Origin: Rhodanobacter denitrificans
Lineage (GTDB): Bacteria > Pseudomonadota > Gammaproteobacteria > Xanthomonadales > Rhodanobacteraceae
Direction: 5' to 3'
Length of the DNA stretch: 64,000 bases
NCBI RefSeq assembly: GCF_003335105.1
Contig: NZ_QFWQ01000005.1
Location: 124,001 to 188,000, forward strand
Every line of letters starts with the position of its first letter. The first letter of the stretch is position 1. Positions 28,329 through 37,147 of the stretch are shown here, in pieces. The translations under genes were made by a program, and so were the position numbers. The notes under the pieces were generated by a model that saw only the letters and a program-made list of their open reading frames with translations, was not told the origin of the DNA and made no database searches.

Positions 28329-28552
28329 GCCTCGGGGTCGGCTAGCACGTGGATCTCCACGTCGTCGATGCCGACCACCTGGCCTGCGCGGATCTTGCAG
28401 GTCTTGCGCAGTTCCACGGTGCCGTCCACGCGCACCGCGCCGCTGGCCACGATCGCCTTGCCCGCGCCACCGCTGTCGCACAGGCCGACCAGCTTGATCA
28501 GCATGTTGAGCTCGACGTAGTCGCCTTCCAGTTCAAAATCGATGGTTTGCAT
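28325..28552 (-). CDS. S4-domain RNA-binding protein, YbcJ/YaaA-like
   Basis: A 75-residue protein that is a single S4 fold (YVELNMLIKLVGLCDSGGAGK, then GAVRVDGTVELRKTCKI-RAGQVV). S4 domains bind structured RNA, often rRNA; this small stand-alone type is linked to ribosome assembly or heat-shock-like roles. ATG 28552 is the only start giving the right length. It follows the barstar gene by 20 bp on the same strand, but the link may be accidental. Confidence 0.9.
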   Translation of the reverse strand: MQTIDFELEGDYVELNMLIKLVGLCDSGGAGKAIVASGAVRVDGTVELRKTCKIRAGQVVGIDDVEIHVLADPEA

Positions 28553-28572
28553 GGGTGTCCGGGGTGCGGGAA

Positions 28573-29013
28573 TCAGGCGGCGGGATGTTCGTCGAAGGCG
28601 CCGTCGGGCAGCGCCAGGCACGCGAACCACGGCATGTCGTGTTCGCCGCCGAAAGTGGCGGCGTCGTCGAGGATGCCGAGCAGGATGTTGTAGTCCGCCT
28701 CCGCGGCTTGCAACAGCTGGTCGGCGTGGTCGAACAACAGCACGTAGCCCCAGGCCGGCATCCAGCCGAGATCGCGCAGGCAGTCGGCCAGCGCGTCCCA
28801 GTTGTGGCCGAACGTGGCCGGCAGCTGCAGCGAGGCGGCGAGCCGGCGCAGCAATTCGTCCTTGCCGTGGCAGCCTGCCAGGTCGGTGCGGCATACCTGC
28901 AGTTGCTCGCGCGCGGCGGCACGGGCCAGCCGGTCCAGGTCGCCGGCACTGACGAAGTACACCCCGTTCATGGCGGGGCGGGTCAGGTCCAGGTCGAAGC
29001 CGTGCGGACTCAT
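28573..29013 (-). CDS. Barstar-family RNase inhibitor
   Basis: A 146-residue protein whose central part matches barstar: YFVSAGDL at the start, FGHNWDALADCLRDL (the conserved NWDAL helix that plugs barnase) and an acidic DDAATFGGEHD region. Longer than classical barstar (about 90 aa), with about 16 extra N-terminal residues and a longer C-terminus. Its ATG overlaps the stop of the RNase gene (ATGA), so inhibitor and toxin are co-translated. Expected to stay in the cytoplasm and protect the cell from unsecreted enzyme. Confidence 0.9.
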   Translation of the reverse strand: MSPHGFDLDLTRPAMNGVYFVSAGDLDRLARAAAREQLQVCRTDLAGCHGKDELLRRLAASLQLPATFGHNWDALADCLRDLGWMPAWGYVLLFDHADQLLQAAEADYNILLGILDDAATFGGEHDMPWFACLALPDGAFDEHPAA

Positions 29014-29423
29014 CGGCCCGTCTCGAGGCGGCGGAAACTGCGGTAATGGTCGTCGGTGTAGTACCACATCACCGGCGGCGTGCCGCCGGTGATGATGCGC
29101 CGTGCGCCGCGATTGCGCGCGCCCGGCGTCTCCACCGTGTACTCGTGGTAGTAGCCGCGCGGCTGATTCGGCAACAGGCCTTCGTAGTTGCCGAACACGG
29201 CGCCGTCCTGGTCGTGCTCGAACGGGCCGCCGCGGGCGATCCGCTCCAGCGTGTCGTGCGCCTCGGGCGGCAGCATGTCCGCCGGTGGGTTCGCGATCGC
29301 CGTCTGGCCGGGTGCGCTGGGAGTGGGTGCGACCCGGGGTTGCGGCGTCTCGCCATGGCGATTCCAGAGCGCCAACGCGGTGAGGATGATTACCAGCAGG
29401 ATCAGTGACTTGAGTGGACGCAT
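29010..29423 (-). CDS. Secreted or membrane-anchored barnase-type ribonuclease
   Basis: Guanyl-specific microbial RNase of the N1/T1/barnase family, 137 aa. The N-terminal helix (5-20) with few charges acts as a signal or anchor; a Pro-rich linker follows (26-53), then the domain. By alignment with barnase the catalytic residues are Glu94 (YYHEYTV), Arg108 or 109 (GARRII) and His126 (DDHYRSF). All are present, so it should be active. Encoded directly before its barstar-type inhibitor. Confidence 0.9.
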   Translation of the reverse strand: MRPLKSLILLVIILTALALWNRHGETPQPRVAPTPSAPGQTAIANPPADMLPPEAHDTLERIARGGPFEHDQDGAVFGNYEGLLPNQPRGYYHEYTVETPGARNRGARRIITGGTPPVMWYYTDDHYRSFRRLETGR

Positions 29424-29584
29424 GCAGACTCGTGGGCGGATGGAAGCGGCGCGAGCTTAGCAGGGCGGCGGCGGCCGGCGATGCGAACGGAGCGAGGTTT
29501 CGGGGTTCCGCGATCGCAAGAAATTGCGCACACTGCGGGATCGCACGGCGCCGACACCGCGTCGCCCCGATCCCGGAGTGGAGC

Positions 29585-31138
29585 ATGAACATCACCCCCG
29601 AACGCGCCGAGGGCCGCCTGCCGCGGCAGATCGCCTACATCATCGGCAACGAAGGCTGCGAGCGCTTTTCCTTCTACGGGATGCGCAACATCCTCACGCC
29701 GTTCCTGATCACCACGCTGTTGCTGTACATGCCGGAAGGGCAGCGCACGCTCGCGGCGAAGGACGTGTTCCATACCTTCGTGATTGGCGTGTACTTCTTT
29801 CCGCTGCTGGGCGGCTGGCTGGCGGACCGCTTCTTCGGCAAGTACCACACCGTGCTGTGGATGAGCCTGGTGTATTGCGCAGGCCATGCCTGCCTGGCGG
29901 TCTTCGAGCACAGCCGCCTCGGCTTCTTCACCGGCCTGGGCCTGATCGCGCTGGGCGCGGGCGGCATCAAGCCGCTGGTGGCCTCGTTCGTGGGCGACCA
30001 GTTCGACCAGTCGAACAAGCACCTGGCGAAGATGGTGTTCGACGCGTTCTACTGGATCATCAACTTCGGTTCGTTCTTCGCATCCTTGCTGATGCCGCTG
30101 TTCCTGCACCACTTCGGCGCGGCGGTGGCGTTCGGCATCCCCGGCGCCCTGATGTTCGTCGCCACCGTGGTGTTCTGGCTGGGCCGCCGGCAGTACGTGA
30201 TGCTGCCGCCGACACCGCCGGACCCTAATGCGTTCTCGCGGATATTGCGCACGGCCTTGGTGACCCGTCGGCCGGGGCAGGCGCGGCCCGGCTTGTGGAT
30301 TGCGGCCGCCGGCGTGCTGATGGCACTGGGCGCCTTCGCTTTCGCCGGCACGCTGGGTTTCGTGATCGTGGCCTGCCTGGCGCTGGTGGCGCTGATCGGC
30401 GGCGTCGGCGGCGGCGCCTGGCTGCAGATGGAGCGCGCCCGCGGTCGTCACCCGGACGCGGCAGTGGATGGCGCGCGCAACGTGTTGCGCGTGCTGGTGA
30501 TCTTCGCGCTGACCACGCCGTTCTTCTCGCTGTTCGACCAGAAGGCCTCGACCTGGGTGGTGCAGGGCCACGAAATGACCATGCCGTCGTGGTTCCAGCC
30601 GGCGCAGATGCAGGCGCTGAACCCGCTGCTGGTGATGTTGCTGATCCCGTTCAACAACCTGGTGCTGTACCCGTTGCTGCGCCGCCTCGGCTACGAGCCC
30701 ACCGCGCTGCGCCGGATGACCGCCGGCATCGCGTTCAGCGGTCTGGCCTGGATCGTGGTGGGTGGCCTGCAGGTCGTCATCGATGGCGGCGACCCGCTGT
30801 CGATCGTATGGCAGGTGCTGCCGTACGCGCTGCTGACGTTCGGAGAGGTGCTGGTCTCGGCTACCGGGCTGGAGTTTGCCTACAGTCAGGCGCCGACGTC
30901 GATGAAGGGCGTGGTGATGAGTTTCTGGAACCTCACCACCACGGTCGGCAACCTGTGGGTGCTGCTGGCCAACGCGGCGGTGCGCAACGAAACCGTCACG
31001 GGTTCCATTGCCGGCACGGGGCTCAGCGTCACCGCGTTCCAGATGTTCTTCTTCGCCGCGTTCGCCTTGCTCGCCGCGCTGGCGTTCGGGTTGTATGCGC
31101 GACGCTATCGCGAGGTGGACAATTATCGCGCCGTTTGA
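29585..31138 (+). CDS. POT-family proton-dependent oligopeptide transporter
   Basis: Inner-membrane MFS transporter of the PTR2 type, 517 aa, for di- and tripeptides. It has the ExxERF motif in helix 1 (GCERFSFYGMRNIL), the PTR2 signature near GLGLIALGAGGIKPLVASFVGDQF and a helix-7 SLFDQKASTW region. ATG 29585 follows a GGAG; longer open frame upstream is not coding. Ends 13 bp before a REP pair. Confidence 0.95.
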   Translation: MNITPERAEGRLPRQIAYIIGNEGCERFSFYGMRNILTPFLITTLLLYMPEGQRTLAAKDVFHTFVIGVYFFPLLGGWLADRFFGKYHTVLWMSLVYCAGHACLAVFEHSRLGFFTGLGLIALGAGGIKPLVASFVGDQFDQSNKHLAKMVFDAFYWIINFGSFFASLLMPLFLHHFGAAVAFGIPGALMFVATVVFWLGRRQYVMLPPTPPDPNAFSRILRTALVTRRPGQARPGLWIAAAGVLMALGAFAFAGTLGFVIVACLALVALIGGVGGGAWLQMERARGRHPDAAVDGARNVLRVLVIFALTTPFFSLFDQKASTWVVQGHEMTMPSWFQPAQMQALNPLLVMLLIPFNNLVLYPLLRRLGYEPTALRRMTAGIAFSGLAWIVVGGLQVVIDGGDPLSIVWQVLPYALLTFGEVLVSATGLEFAYSQAPTSMKGVVMSFWNLTTTVGNLWVLLANAAVRNETVTGSIAGTGLSVTAFQMFFFAAFALLAALAFGLYARRYREVDNYRAV

Positions 31139-31150
31139 GTTGTGGCCGAT

Positions 31151-31217
31151 GTAGGGCGGGCACCGCCCGCCACTCCTGGCGATACATCGAAAAACCGGCG
31201 GGCGGTGCCCGCCCTAC
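31151..31217. repeat. REP pair, perfect 21-bp inverted repeats
   Basis: 31151-31171 (GTAGGGCGGG...) and 31197-31217 are exact reverse complements, each itself hairpin-forming, 25 bp apart. It separates the POT and DUF72 genes. The right copy supplies the TAG stop of the DUF72 gene (31214-31216). Same family as 21258-21330. Confidence 0.9.
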
Positions 31218-32047
31218 GACATCAGGTCCACGCGTGACTGCAGCGCCATCGCCGCGGCGGGGTTGCGGTGCTTGGCGGCGCTGATGAAGAACACGAACAC
31301 GTCGCGGGGTGGCCCTTGCGGTTGCCGTGCGGCGGCGTGCGGCAATTCGGCGATGTCGTTGCCCGCGGCCCAGGCGCACGCGTGGCCGGCCCAGCGATCC
31401 AGCTCGGCTGGCGCGTAGCCGGCGGAGAACTCGTCGGCGCTGCGCATCAGCCGCGCATAGGCGAAGTTGCCGGTGAGGTCGGCCAGCGAAGGGTAGTCGG
31501 GCGAGTCGGTGAAGACGGTGGGCACGCGATGTGCGCGCGCCAGTTCCACGTAGCGCGGGTCGAGGAAGCTGGGGTGCCGCACTTCCAGCACGTGGCGCAG
31601 CGGCTGGCCGTCCAGTGCGCGCGGCAGCGCATCGAGGAAGGCGCCGAGGTCGTCGGCATCGAATCGCAGTGAGGGCGGCAACTGCCACAGGATCGGTCCC
31701 AGCCGGTCACCCATTTCCGCCAGCCCGCCGTGCACGAAGCCGCTGACGCCCTTGCCGGTGTCGGCCAGCCGCCTGCCTTCGGTGATGTAGCGCGGCGCCT
31801 TCAGCGAAAACACGAAACCGGCCGGCGTCTCGGCCGCCCACTTCGCGTAGGTCGCCGGCTTCTGCGCGCCGTAGTAGGTGCCGTTGATCTCGATCGCGCG
31901 CAGCTGGCGGCTGGCGTATTCCAGCTCGCGCCGCTGCACCAGTTTCGCGGGGTAGAAGTTGTCGCGCCACGGCGCGTAGTTCCAGCCGCCGATGCCGACG
32001 CGGATGCGCGGGCCGTCGTGGCTGGCGGGGGCGAACAGGTCGTTCAT
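31214..32047 (-). CDS. DUF72-family protein
   Basis: A 277-residue TIM-barrel-like protein of the DUF72 (YecE) family. Motifs: RVGIGGWNYAPWRDNFYP, LRAIEINGTYYGAQKP, FVFSLKAPRYIT, GPILWQLPPSLRFD, and FVFFISAAKHRNPAAA at the end. Biochemical function is not known to me. Its ATG overlaps the stop of the PAP2 gene (ATGA), and its TAG is part of a REP copy. Confidence 0.93.
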   Translation of the reverse strand: MNDLFAPASHDGPRIRVGIGGWNYAPWRDNFYPAKLVQRRELEYASRQLRAIEINGTYYGAQKPATYAKWAAETPAGFVFSLKAPRYITEGRRLADTGKGVSGFVHGGLAEMGDRLGPILWQLPPSLRFDADDLGAFLDALPRALDGQPLRHVLEVRHPSFLDPRYVELARAHRVPTVFTDSPDYPSLADLTGNFAYARLMRSADEFSAGYAPAELDRWAGHACAWAAGNDIAELPHAAARQPQGPPRDVFVFFISAAKHRNPAAAMALQSRVDLMS

Positions 32048-32838
32048 GGCAATGTCCTCGTTGCCGTCATGCGCAGGTGTTCGGCGGCGCCGATGCACAG
32101 CACCAGCCACGCCGCGCCCGCGGCATAGCCGGCCATCACGTCGCTGAAGTAGTGCACCTGCAGCAGGATGCGGCTGATCCCGACCATGCCGACCAGCAGT
32201 ACCGTGGCGGCGATCACCGCGCGATGGAAGCGCGGCGGCAGCAGGCGCAGCAGCACGTAGGCGAGCATGCCGTAGAACACGATGGCACCGAACGCGTGAC
32301 CGCTGGGGAAGCTCCAGCCGGATTCGACGATGAAGCCGTGGTCGTGCAGCGGCCGCACCCGCCGGAAGATCGCCTTGAGGCCGCCATTGATCGGCAGGAT
32401 GCCGAGCAGGGCCACCACCCAGATACCCGCCAGCCGCCAGCGCCGGCGCAGCAACAGCAGCAGGGCCACCACGGCGGCCGTGGGCGCCACCCACCACAGG
32501 TCGCCGAGATGGGTGACCACGGCGATGCCGCGCAACACCGGCAGCGGCAACTGCGCATGCAGGTGCTCGGCCAGGTCGGCGTCGAAGCGTGCCAGCTCGC
32601 CGACCGGCTGCCCGGCGACGGCAGCGGCGATGGCGAGGAACAGCAGGGCCAGCACCAGCAGCAGGATCAGCCCGGCCTGCCAGCGCAGCACGATCGGCGC
32701 ACGGCTGCCGGCAAGCGCACGGCGTTGCCAGTGCGCGTTGCGCTGCCAGGCCAGATCGCCCGCCAGCAGCACCAGCAACAGCAGGAGTGCCCACAGCCGC
32801 AGGGCGTGGGCGGCGATCCATTCCACCATGGGGTCCAT
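32044..32838 (-). CDS. PAP2-family membrane phosphatase
   Basis: A 264-residue integral membrane protein with about six helices and the three phosphatase motifs: KAIFRRVRP, FPSGHAFG and SRILLQVHYFSDVMAG (catalytic His). Members dephosphorylate lipid phosphates such as undecaprenyl diphosphate or phosphatidate. ATG 32838 gives the first helix near 12-30. Co-transcribed with DUF72. Confidence 0.92.
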   Translation of the reverse strand: MDPMVEWIAAHALRLWALLLLLVLLAGDLAWQRNAHWQRRALAGSRAPIVLRWQAGLILLLVLALLFLAIAAAVAGQPVGELARFDADLAEHLHAQLPLPVLRGIAVVTHLGDLWWVAPTAAVVALLLLLRRRWRLAGIWVVALLGILPINGGLKAIFRRVRPLHDHGFIVESGWSFPSGHAFGAIVFYGMLAYVLLRLLPPRFHRAVIAATVLLVGMVGISRILLQVHYFSDVMAGYAAGAAWLVLCIGAAEHLRMTATRTLP

Positions 32839-32989
32839 CGCGTTCCTCGGTCGGACGTGGCCGCGCGGCGCGGCATGCTGGCGCCATGATCGGTGCAGCG
32901 GCATGCGGCGTCGAGTCGTGACTTCCAGCGCTGGCCTTGCCCCCCGGTTTGCCGCGATAGTGGCGGCCTTGCCAACCGCGGAGCCTTCG

Positions 32990-34669
32990 ATGTCCCAGCG
33001 ACCCCTTTCCCTGCGCCTGGCGCTGTGCTGCGCGCTGCTCGTTTTCGCCACCGCCGTTTCCGCGCAGGCACCGGCCGCTAAGTCGCCGCCGCCGGTCTCC
33101 ACCGGCGACACCGCGCGGCCGATGCTGCCGGCCCAGCTGCAGGAGTTCTCCGCCTACGTCGACAGCGCACGCAAGACCTTCGACGTGCCGGGCATCGCCG
33201 TGGCGATCGTCAAGGACGGCAAGGTGGTGCTGGAGCAGGGCTTCGGCCTGCGCGAGATCGGCAAGCCGGGCCAGGTCGACGCGAACACGCTGTTCGCGAT
33301 CGCCTCCAACACCAAGGCGTTCACCGCCGCAGCGCTGCAGCAGTTGGCCGAAGCCGGCAAGCTGAAGATGGACGATCGGGTGATCGACCACCTGCCGTGG
33401 TTCCGCATGTCCGATCCGTACGTCACCCACGAGATGCGCATCCGCGACCTGCTGGCGCACCGCAGTGGCCTCAGTCTCGGCGCCGGTGATCTCCTGTACT
33501 GGCCGCCGACCTCGTACAGCACGAAGGAAGTGGTCGAACGCCTCGCCAACGTGCCGATCAGGAACGGCTTCCGCAGCGGCTACGCCTACGACAACATCCT
33601 GTTCGCGGTGGCCACCCTGGTGATCGAGCAGGCCTCCGGCCAGAGCTACGCCGACTACCTGCGCGAGCACCTGTTCAAGCCGGTCGGCATGGACGAGTCG
33701 CTGGTCGACATGACGTATCTGAAGCCCGGCATGGACGTGGCCATCGGCCACGCCAAGGCCGACTTCAAGGATCTCAAGCCGGTGCCGCCGATGGCCTGGC
33801 TCAACGACCCCGGCGCCGGCGGCATCTACTCCAGCGTGCACGACCTGGCGAAGTGGATGAACGTGCAGCTGGCCGGTGGCGTTTTGCCCACGATGGGCAC
33901 CGACGGCAAGCCGGCGCGGCTGTTCTCCGAGGACAGCCAGCGCGAGATGTGGAGCGTGCTGACCCCGATCAGGGTCGGCAAGCCGCCGGTTCCGGAACTG
34001 GCGCCGCTGGTGCCGAACTTCTCCGGCTACGGCGAAAGCTGGTTCCTGTCCGACTACCGCAGTCAGAAGCTGGTCTGGCATACCGGCGGCTGGCCCGGCA
34101 TGGTTTCGCGGGTGACCCTGGTGCCGGGGCAGAAGCTCGGCGTGGTGGTGCTGACCAACGCCGAATCCGGCGCTGCGTTCAATGCGGTCACCTTCCGCGT
34201 GCTCGATGCCTATCTGAACCCGGAGCACAAGACCGACTGGGTGGCCGCCTACGACAAGGCGGTGAAGAAATTCGAAGCCAAGGCCGACGACAGCCTGACC
34301 AAGCACGAGGCGGCGCGCGACAAGCACAGCAAGCCGTCGATGGCGCTGGCGAAGTACGCCGGCACCTATCGCGATCCGTGGTATGGCGATGTGATCGTCA
34401 GCCACGAGGGTGGCAAGCTGCGCCTGCGTTTCTCCAAGACCGCGCAACTGGTCGGCACGATGACGCCGTGGCAGCACGACACCTTCACCGTGCGCTGGGA
34501 CGACCGTACACTCAACGCCGACGCCTTCATCACTTTCAGCCTGGACGTGGACGGCCATGTCAGCGAGGTGCGCATGCAGCCGATCTCGCCGCTGACCGAT
34601 TTCAGCTTCGACTTCCAGGACCTGCGTATGGTGCCGGTCGCGGACAAGCCGGATACCGGCAAGCATTGA
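32990..34669 (+). CDS. Periplasmic beta-lactamase-fold serine hydrolase with C-terminal DUF3471
   Basis: A 559-residue exported protein: signal peptide (about 1-26), class C-type serine hydrolase domain with Ser106-x-x-Lys109 (SNTK), Tyr-x-Asn (YAYDN) and HTGG, then a DUF3471 domain (about 460-555). Such proteins are esterases, peptidases or DD-peptidase relatives rather than true beta-lactamases; the substrate is unknown. The esterase gene follows 60 bp downstream in the same direction. Confidence 0.9.
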   Translation: MSQRPLSLRLALCCALLVFATAVSAQAPAAKSPPPVSTGDTARPMLPAQLQEFSAYVDSARKTFDVPGIAVAIVKDGKVVLEQGFGLREIGKPGQVDANTLFAIASNTKAFTAAALQQLAEAGKLKMDDRVIDHLPWFRMSDPYVTHEMRIRDLLAHRSGLSLGAGDLLYWPPTSYSTKEVVERLANVPIRNGFRSGYAYDNILFAVATLVIEQASGQSYADYLREHLFKPVGMDESLVDMTYLKPGMDVAIGHAKADFKDLKPVPPMAWLNDPGAGGIYSSVHDLAKWMNVQLAGGVLPTMGTDGKPARLFSEDSQREMWSVLTPIRVGKPPVPELAPLVPNFSGYGESWFLSDYRSQKLVWHTGGWPGMVSRVTLVPGQKLGVVVLTNAESGAAFNAVTFRVLDAYLNPEHKTDWVAAYDKAVKKFEAKADDSLTKHEAARDKHSKPSMALAKYAGTYRDPWYGDVIVSHEGGKLRLRFSKTAQLVGTMTPWQHDTFTVRWDDRTLNADAFITFSLDVDGHVSEVRMQPISPLTDFSFDFQDLRMVPVADKPDTGKH

Positions 34670-34729
34670 ACAGGCGCCGGGGTCGGTCGCGGCCCCGGCC
34701 TTTCCACTGCCGTGATACGGGGGATCGAC

Positions 34730-36364
34730 ATGCGTGACATGCATCGTGCAGTAGCGATCGTGCTGGGCTGCGGGCTGTTCGCCGGCGTGGCGCTGGCCCG
34801 TACCGACGCGCCGGCGGCGCACAGCCCGTTCCGGGTCGAACTGGGCAGTGCGCAGCACGAACCGGTTTCCGGCCGCCTGTTGTTGTTCGCCGTCGATGCC
34901 AAGGCAGCCACCGCCGCGGCGAAGGACGGCAAGGTCGACGAGGTGGATGCGAATCCGTTCGGCGCCGTGCAGGCTTCGGTGGCCGCGCGCGAGGTGGGCC
35001 GGCTGGTGCCGGGGCAGGGCGTGGAGATCGACGCCGATGCGCTGGCGTACCCGGCCCGCTGGTCGCAGCTGCCGCCCGGAGACTACTTCGTGCAGGCGGT
35101 GCTCGACACCCATCATGACTACAGCTACGGCGGCCGCGGCGCGGGCGACCTGGTCAGCCCGGTGGTGAAGGTGCATCTGCCGGCCGCGACGCCGCCCAGA
35201 CTGAGCCTGGATCGCGTGCTGCCTGCACGCGATCCGTGGAACCTGCCGGCGCGCTACTTCAGCGACACCACCCGCAAGCACCTCGACGAGGCGCGCCGGG
35301 CCGCCCAACCGCTCGACTTCGTCAGCCCGGCGCTGAGCGCGTTCTGGGGACGGCCCATCCACATGCGCGGCTGGGTGCTGTTGCCGCCGGGCTACGACCC
35401 TGGCGCGAAGCAGACCTGGCCGGTGGTGTATTCCACCCATGGCTACGGCGGCAGCGCGGCCTCGCTCGCCGGCAGCGCCGCGATGGTCTATGGCGCGATG
35501 GCCGAGCGCCAGATGCCGGCGATGATCTGGGTGTTCCTGGACCAGTCCAGCCCCACCGGCACGCACGAATTCGCCGATTCGGTGAACAACGGGCCATGGG
35601 GCACGGCGCTCACCACCGAGCTGATCCCGCAGCTGGAATCCCGTTACCGCATGGATGCGCGATCGTCCGGCCGCTTCCTCACCGGGCACTCCTCCGGCGG
35701 CTTGGCCACGCTGTGGCTGCAGACGCGCTATCCGAAGATCTTCGGTGGCACCTGGTCGACCTCGCCCGACCCCAGCGACTTCCACGACTTCACCGGGGTG
35801 GACCTGTACGCGCCGAACGCGAACGTCTATCGCCGGGCGGACGGTTCGGCCTACCCGCTGGTGCGCGACAAGGGCAAGGTGATCGCCAGCTTCGAGGCGT
35901 TCGCGAAGCTCGAGCGCGTGCTGGGCGAGTACGGCGGCCAGATGGCCTCGTTCGAATGGGTGTTCTCGCCGCGCGGCGCGGATGGCCGGCCATTGCCGAT
36001 GTTCGACCGCGACACCGGTGCGGTCGATCCGGCGGTGGTGGATTACTGGCGCGAGCACTACGACATCGCCCACCTCGTGCACACGAACTGGCCGCGGCTG
36101 AAGCGCGACCTCGACGGCAAGATCCACCTGATCGTAGGCACCGCCGACACGTTCTACCTCGACGGCGCCGCGCACAAGCTCAAGGCGGTGCTGGACGGAC
36201 TGGGTGCGAAGTCGGACTTCCGTTTCCTGCCGGACCGCACCCATTTCGACCTGTTCGTGCAGGGCGACGACCGCACGGCCCTGCTCAAGCAGATCAGCTG
36301 GGAGATGTATGCCATCGCGCGGCCGGGCGCGAAGCTGAAGCACGTCGCCGCCGCCACGCCGTAG
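34730..36364 (+). CDS. Exported alpha/beta-hydrolase, esterase-D-like
   Basis: A 544-residue secreted hydrolase. Signal peptide (about 1-22, VALA-R), an N-terminal beta-rich region of about 150 residues, then the esterase domain with nucleophile Ser321 in TGHSSGGLATLW, an oxyanion region near STHGYGG and a late His in DRTHFDLF. I start at ATG 34730, behind GGGGGATCG; a GTG at 34712 is possible. Function unknown; it lies behind the beta-lactamase-fold hydrolase. Confidence 0.85.
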   Translation: MRDMHRAVAIVLGCGLFAGVALARTDAPAAHSPFRVELGSAQHEPVSGRLLLFAVDAKAATAAAKDGKVDEVDANPFGAVQASVAAREVGRLVPGQGVEIDADALAYPARWSQLPPGDYFVQAVLDTHHDYSYGGRGAGDLVSPVVKVHLPAATPPRLSLDRVLPARDPWNLPARYFSDTTRKHLDEARRAAQPLDFVSPALSAFWGRPIHMRGWVLLPPGYDPGAKQTWPVVYSTHGYGGSAASLAGSAAMVYGAMAERQMPAMIWVFLDQSSPTGTHEFADSVNNGPWGTALTTELIPQLESRYRMDARSSGRFLTGHSSGGLATLWLQTRYPKIFGGTWSTSPDPSDFHDFTGVDLYAPNANVYRRADGSAYPLVRDKGKVIASFEAFAKLERVLGEYGGQMASFEWVFSPRGADGRPLPMFDRDTGAVDPAVVDYWREHYDIAHLVHTNWPRLKRDLDGKIHLIVGTADTFYLDGAAHKLKAVLDGLGAKSDFRFLPDRTHFDLFVQGDDRTALLKQISWEMYAIARPGAKLKHVAAATP

Positions 36365-36595
36365 CGGCTTGCGCGAGGGCGCGGGAGACGGGTCGCGGGC
36401 CGGGGCATGCCCGCCTCGTATCCCGCCGGTGCCGTTGCCATCCCGCAAATTCATTCGAAGCGGCCAACGCCGAATGAATACCCTGCCGCCTTCACGTTCT
36501 GCGGTAACGATTTTGCGGCATAGTCGTTGCCGCAAGCGCCGCGGTTGGGGGGTGCTTGGGAGTGTCACCGCGAATCCACGTTGGAGGGAATCTGC
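36365..36595. other. Intergenic region with two stem-loops upstream of the DUF3761 gene
   Basis: 231 bp. ATTCATTCG (36449-36457) and CGAATGAAT (36471-36479) form a perfect 9-bp inverted repeat around 13 bases. A second hairpin pairs TGCGGTAACGA (36500-36510) with TCGTTGCCGCA (36524-36534), one mismatch. They could be regulator sites or leader hairpins; neither has a T run. Confidence 0.6.
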
Positions 36596-37090
36596 ATGAA
36601 ATCTTCAAGTCTTGTCGCCATCGCACTGGCCTGTCTGCTGGCGATGCCGGCTGTCTATGCGCAACAGGCGTCCGCCCCGTCCGGTTCGACCGGCCAGTGC
36701 AAGGACGGCAGCTACACCAGCACCGCCACCAAGCGCGGCGCCTGCAAGGGCCACAAGGGCGTAAAGGAGTGGTATTCGGCTGCCAGTGCTCCGGCGGCCA
36801 AGGCTGCGCCGGCTGCTGCTGCACCGGCGCCGGCTGCCGCGCCTGCCGCACCGGCTCCGGCCCCCGCTGCCGCGCCGGCCGCCAAGCAGCATCGCGCGAT
36901 GCCGACGCCGGCCGCCAACGCGGCAGCGGGCGGTGGCCCGGGCATGGTATGGGTCAACGACAGCAGCAAGGTCTACCACTGCCCCAGCGACAAGTGGTAC
37001 GGCAAGACCAAGCACGGCGAGTACATGAGCGAGGCCGACGCCAAGGCCAAGGGCAACCATCCCGAGCATGGCAAGGTCTGCACGCCGTAA
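36596..37090 (+). CDS. Exported DUF3761 protein with Ala/Pro-rich linker
   Basis: A 164-residue secreted protein: signal peptide (1-22), a small domain with CKDGSYTSTATKRGACKGHKGVKEW (DUF3761), an Ala/Pro linker of low complexity (about 62-105), and a C-terminal part with VWVNDSSKVYHCPSDKWYGKTKHGEYM. Cys pairs in both parts could form disulfides. Function unknown. ATG 36596 follows GGAGGG. Ends in a terminator. Confidence 0.85.
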   Translation: MKSSSLVAIALACLLAMPAVYAQQASAPSGSTGQCKDGSYTSTATKRGACKGHKGVKEWYSAASAPAAKAAPAAAAPAPAAAPAAPAPAPAAAPAAKQHRAMPTPAANAAAGGGPGMVWVNDSSKVYHCPSDKWYGKTKHGEYMSEADAKAKGNHPEHGKVCTP

Positions 37091-37120
37091 CGGCGCTGCC
37101 GCAATCCGCGTGACCAGGAG

Positions 37121-37146
37121 GCCGGCGCAAGCCGGCTTCTTTTTTT
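37121..37146 (+). terminator. Rho-independent terminator of the DUF3761 gene
   Basis: GCCGGC/GCCGGC stem with a GCAA tetraloop, then TTCTTTTTTT. It abuts the convergent VOC gene (stop at 37148). Confidence 0.92.
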
Positions 37147-37147
37147 G

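Noticed and set aside
31214-36568. A 1784-codon minus-strand open frame
   Set aside because: Its last 277 codons are the DUF72 gene; the rest is antisense to the hydrolase, esterase and PAP2 genes with no domain resemblance.
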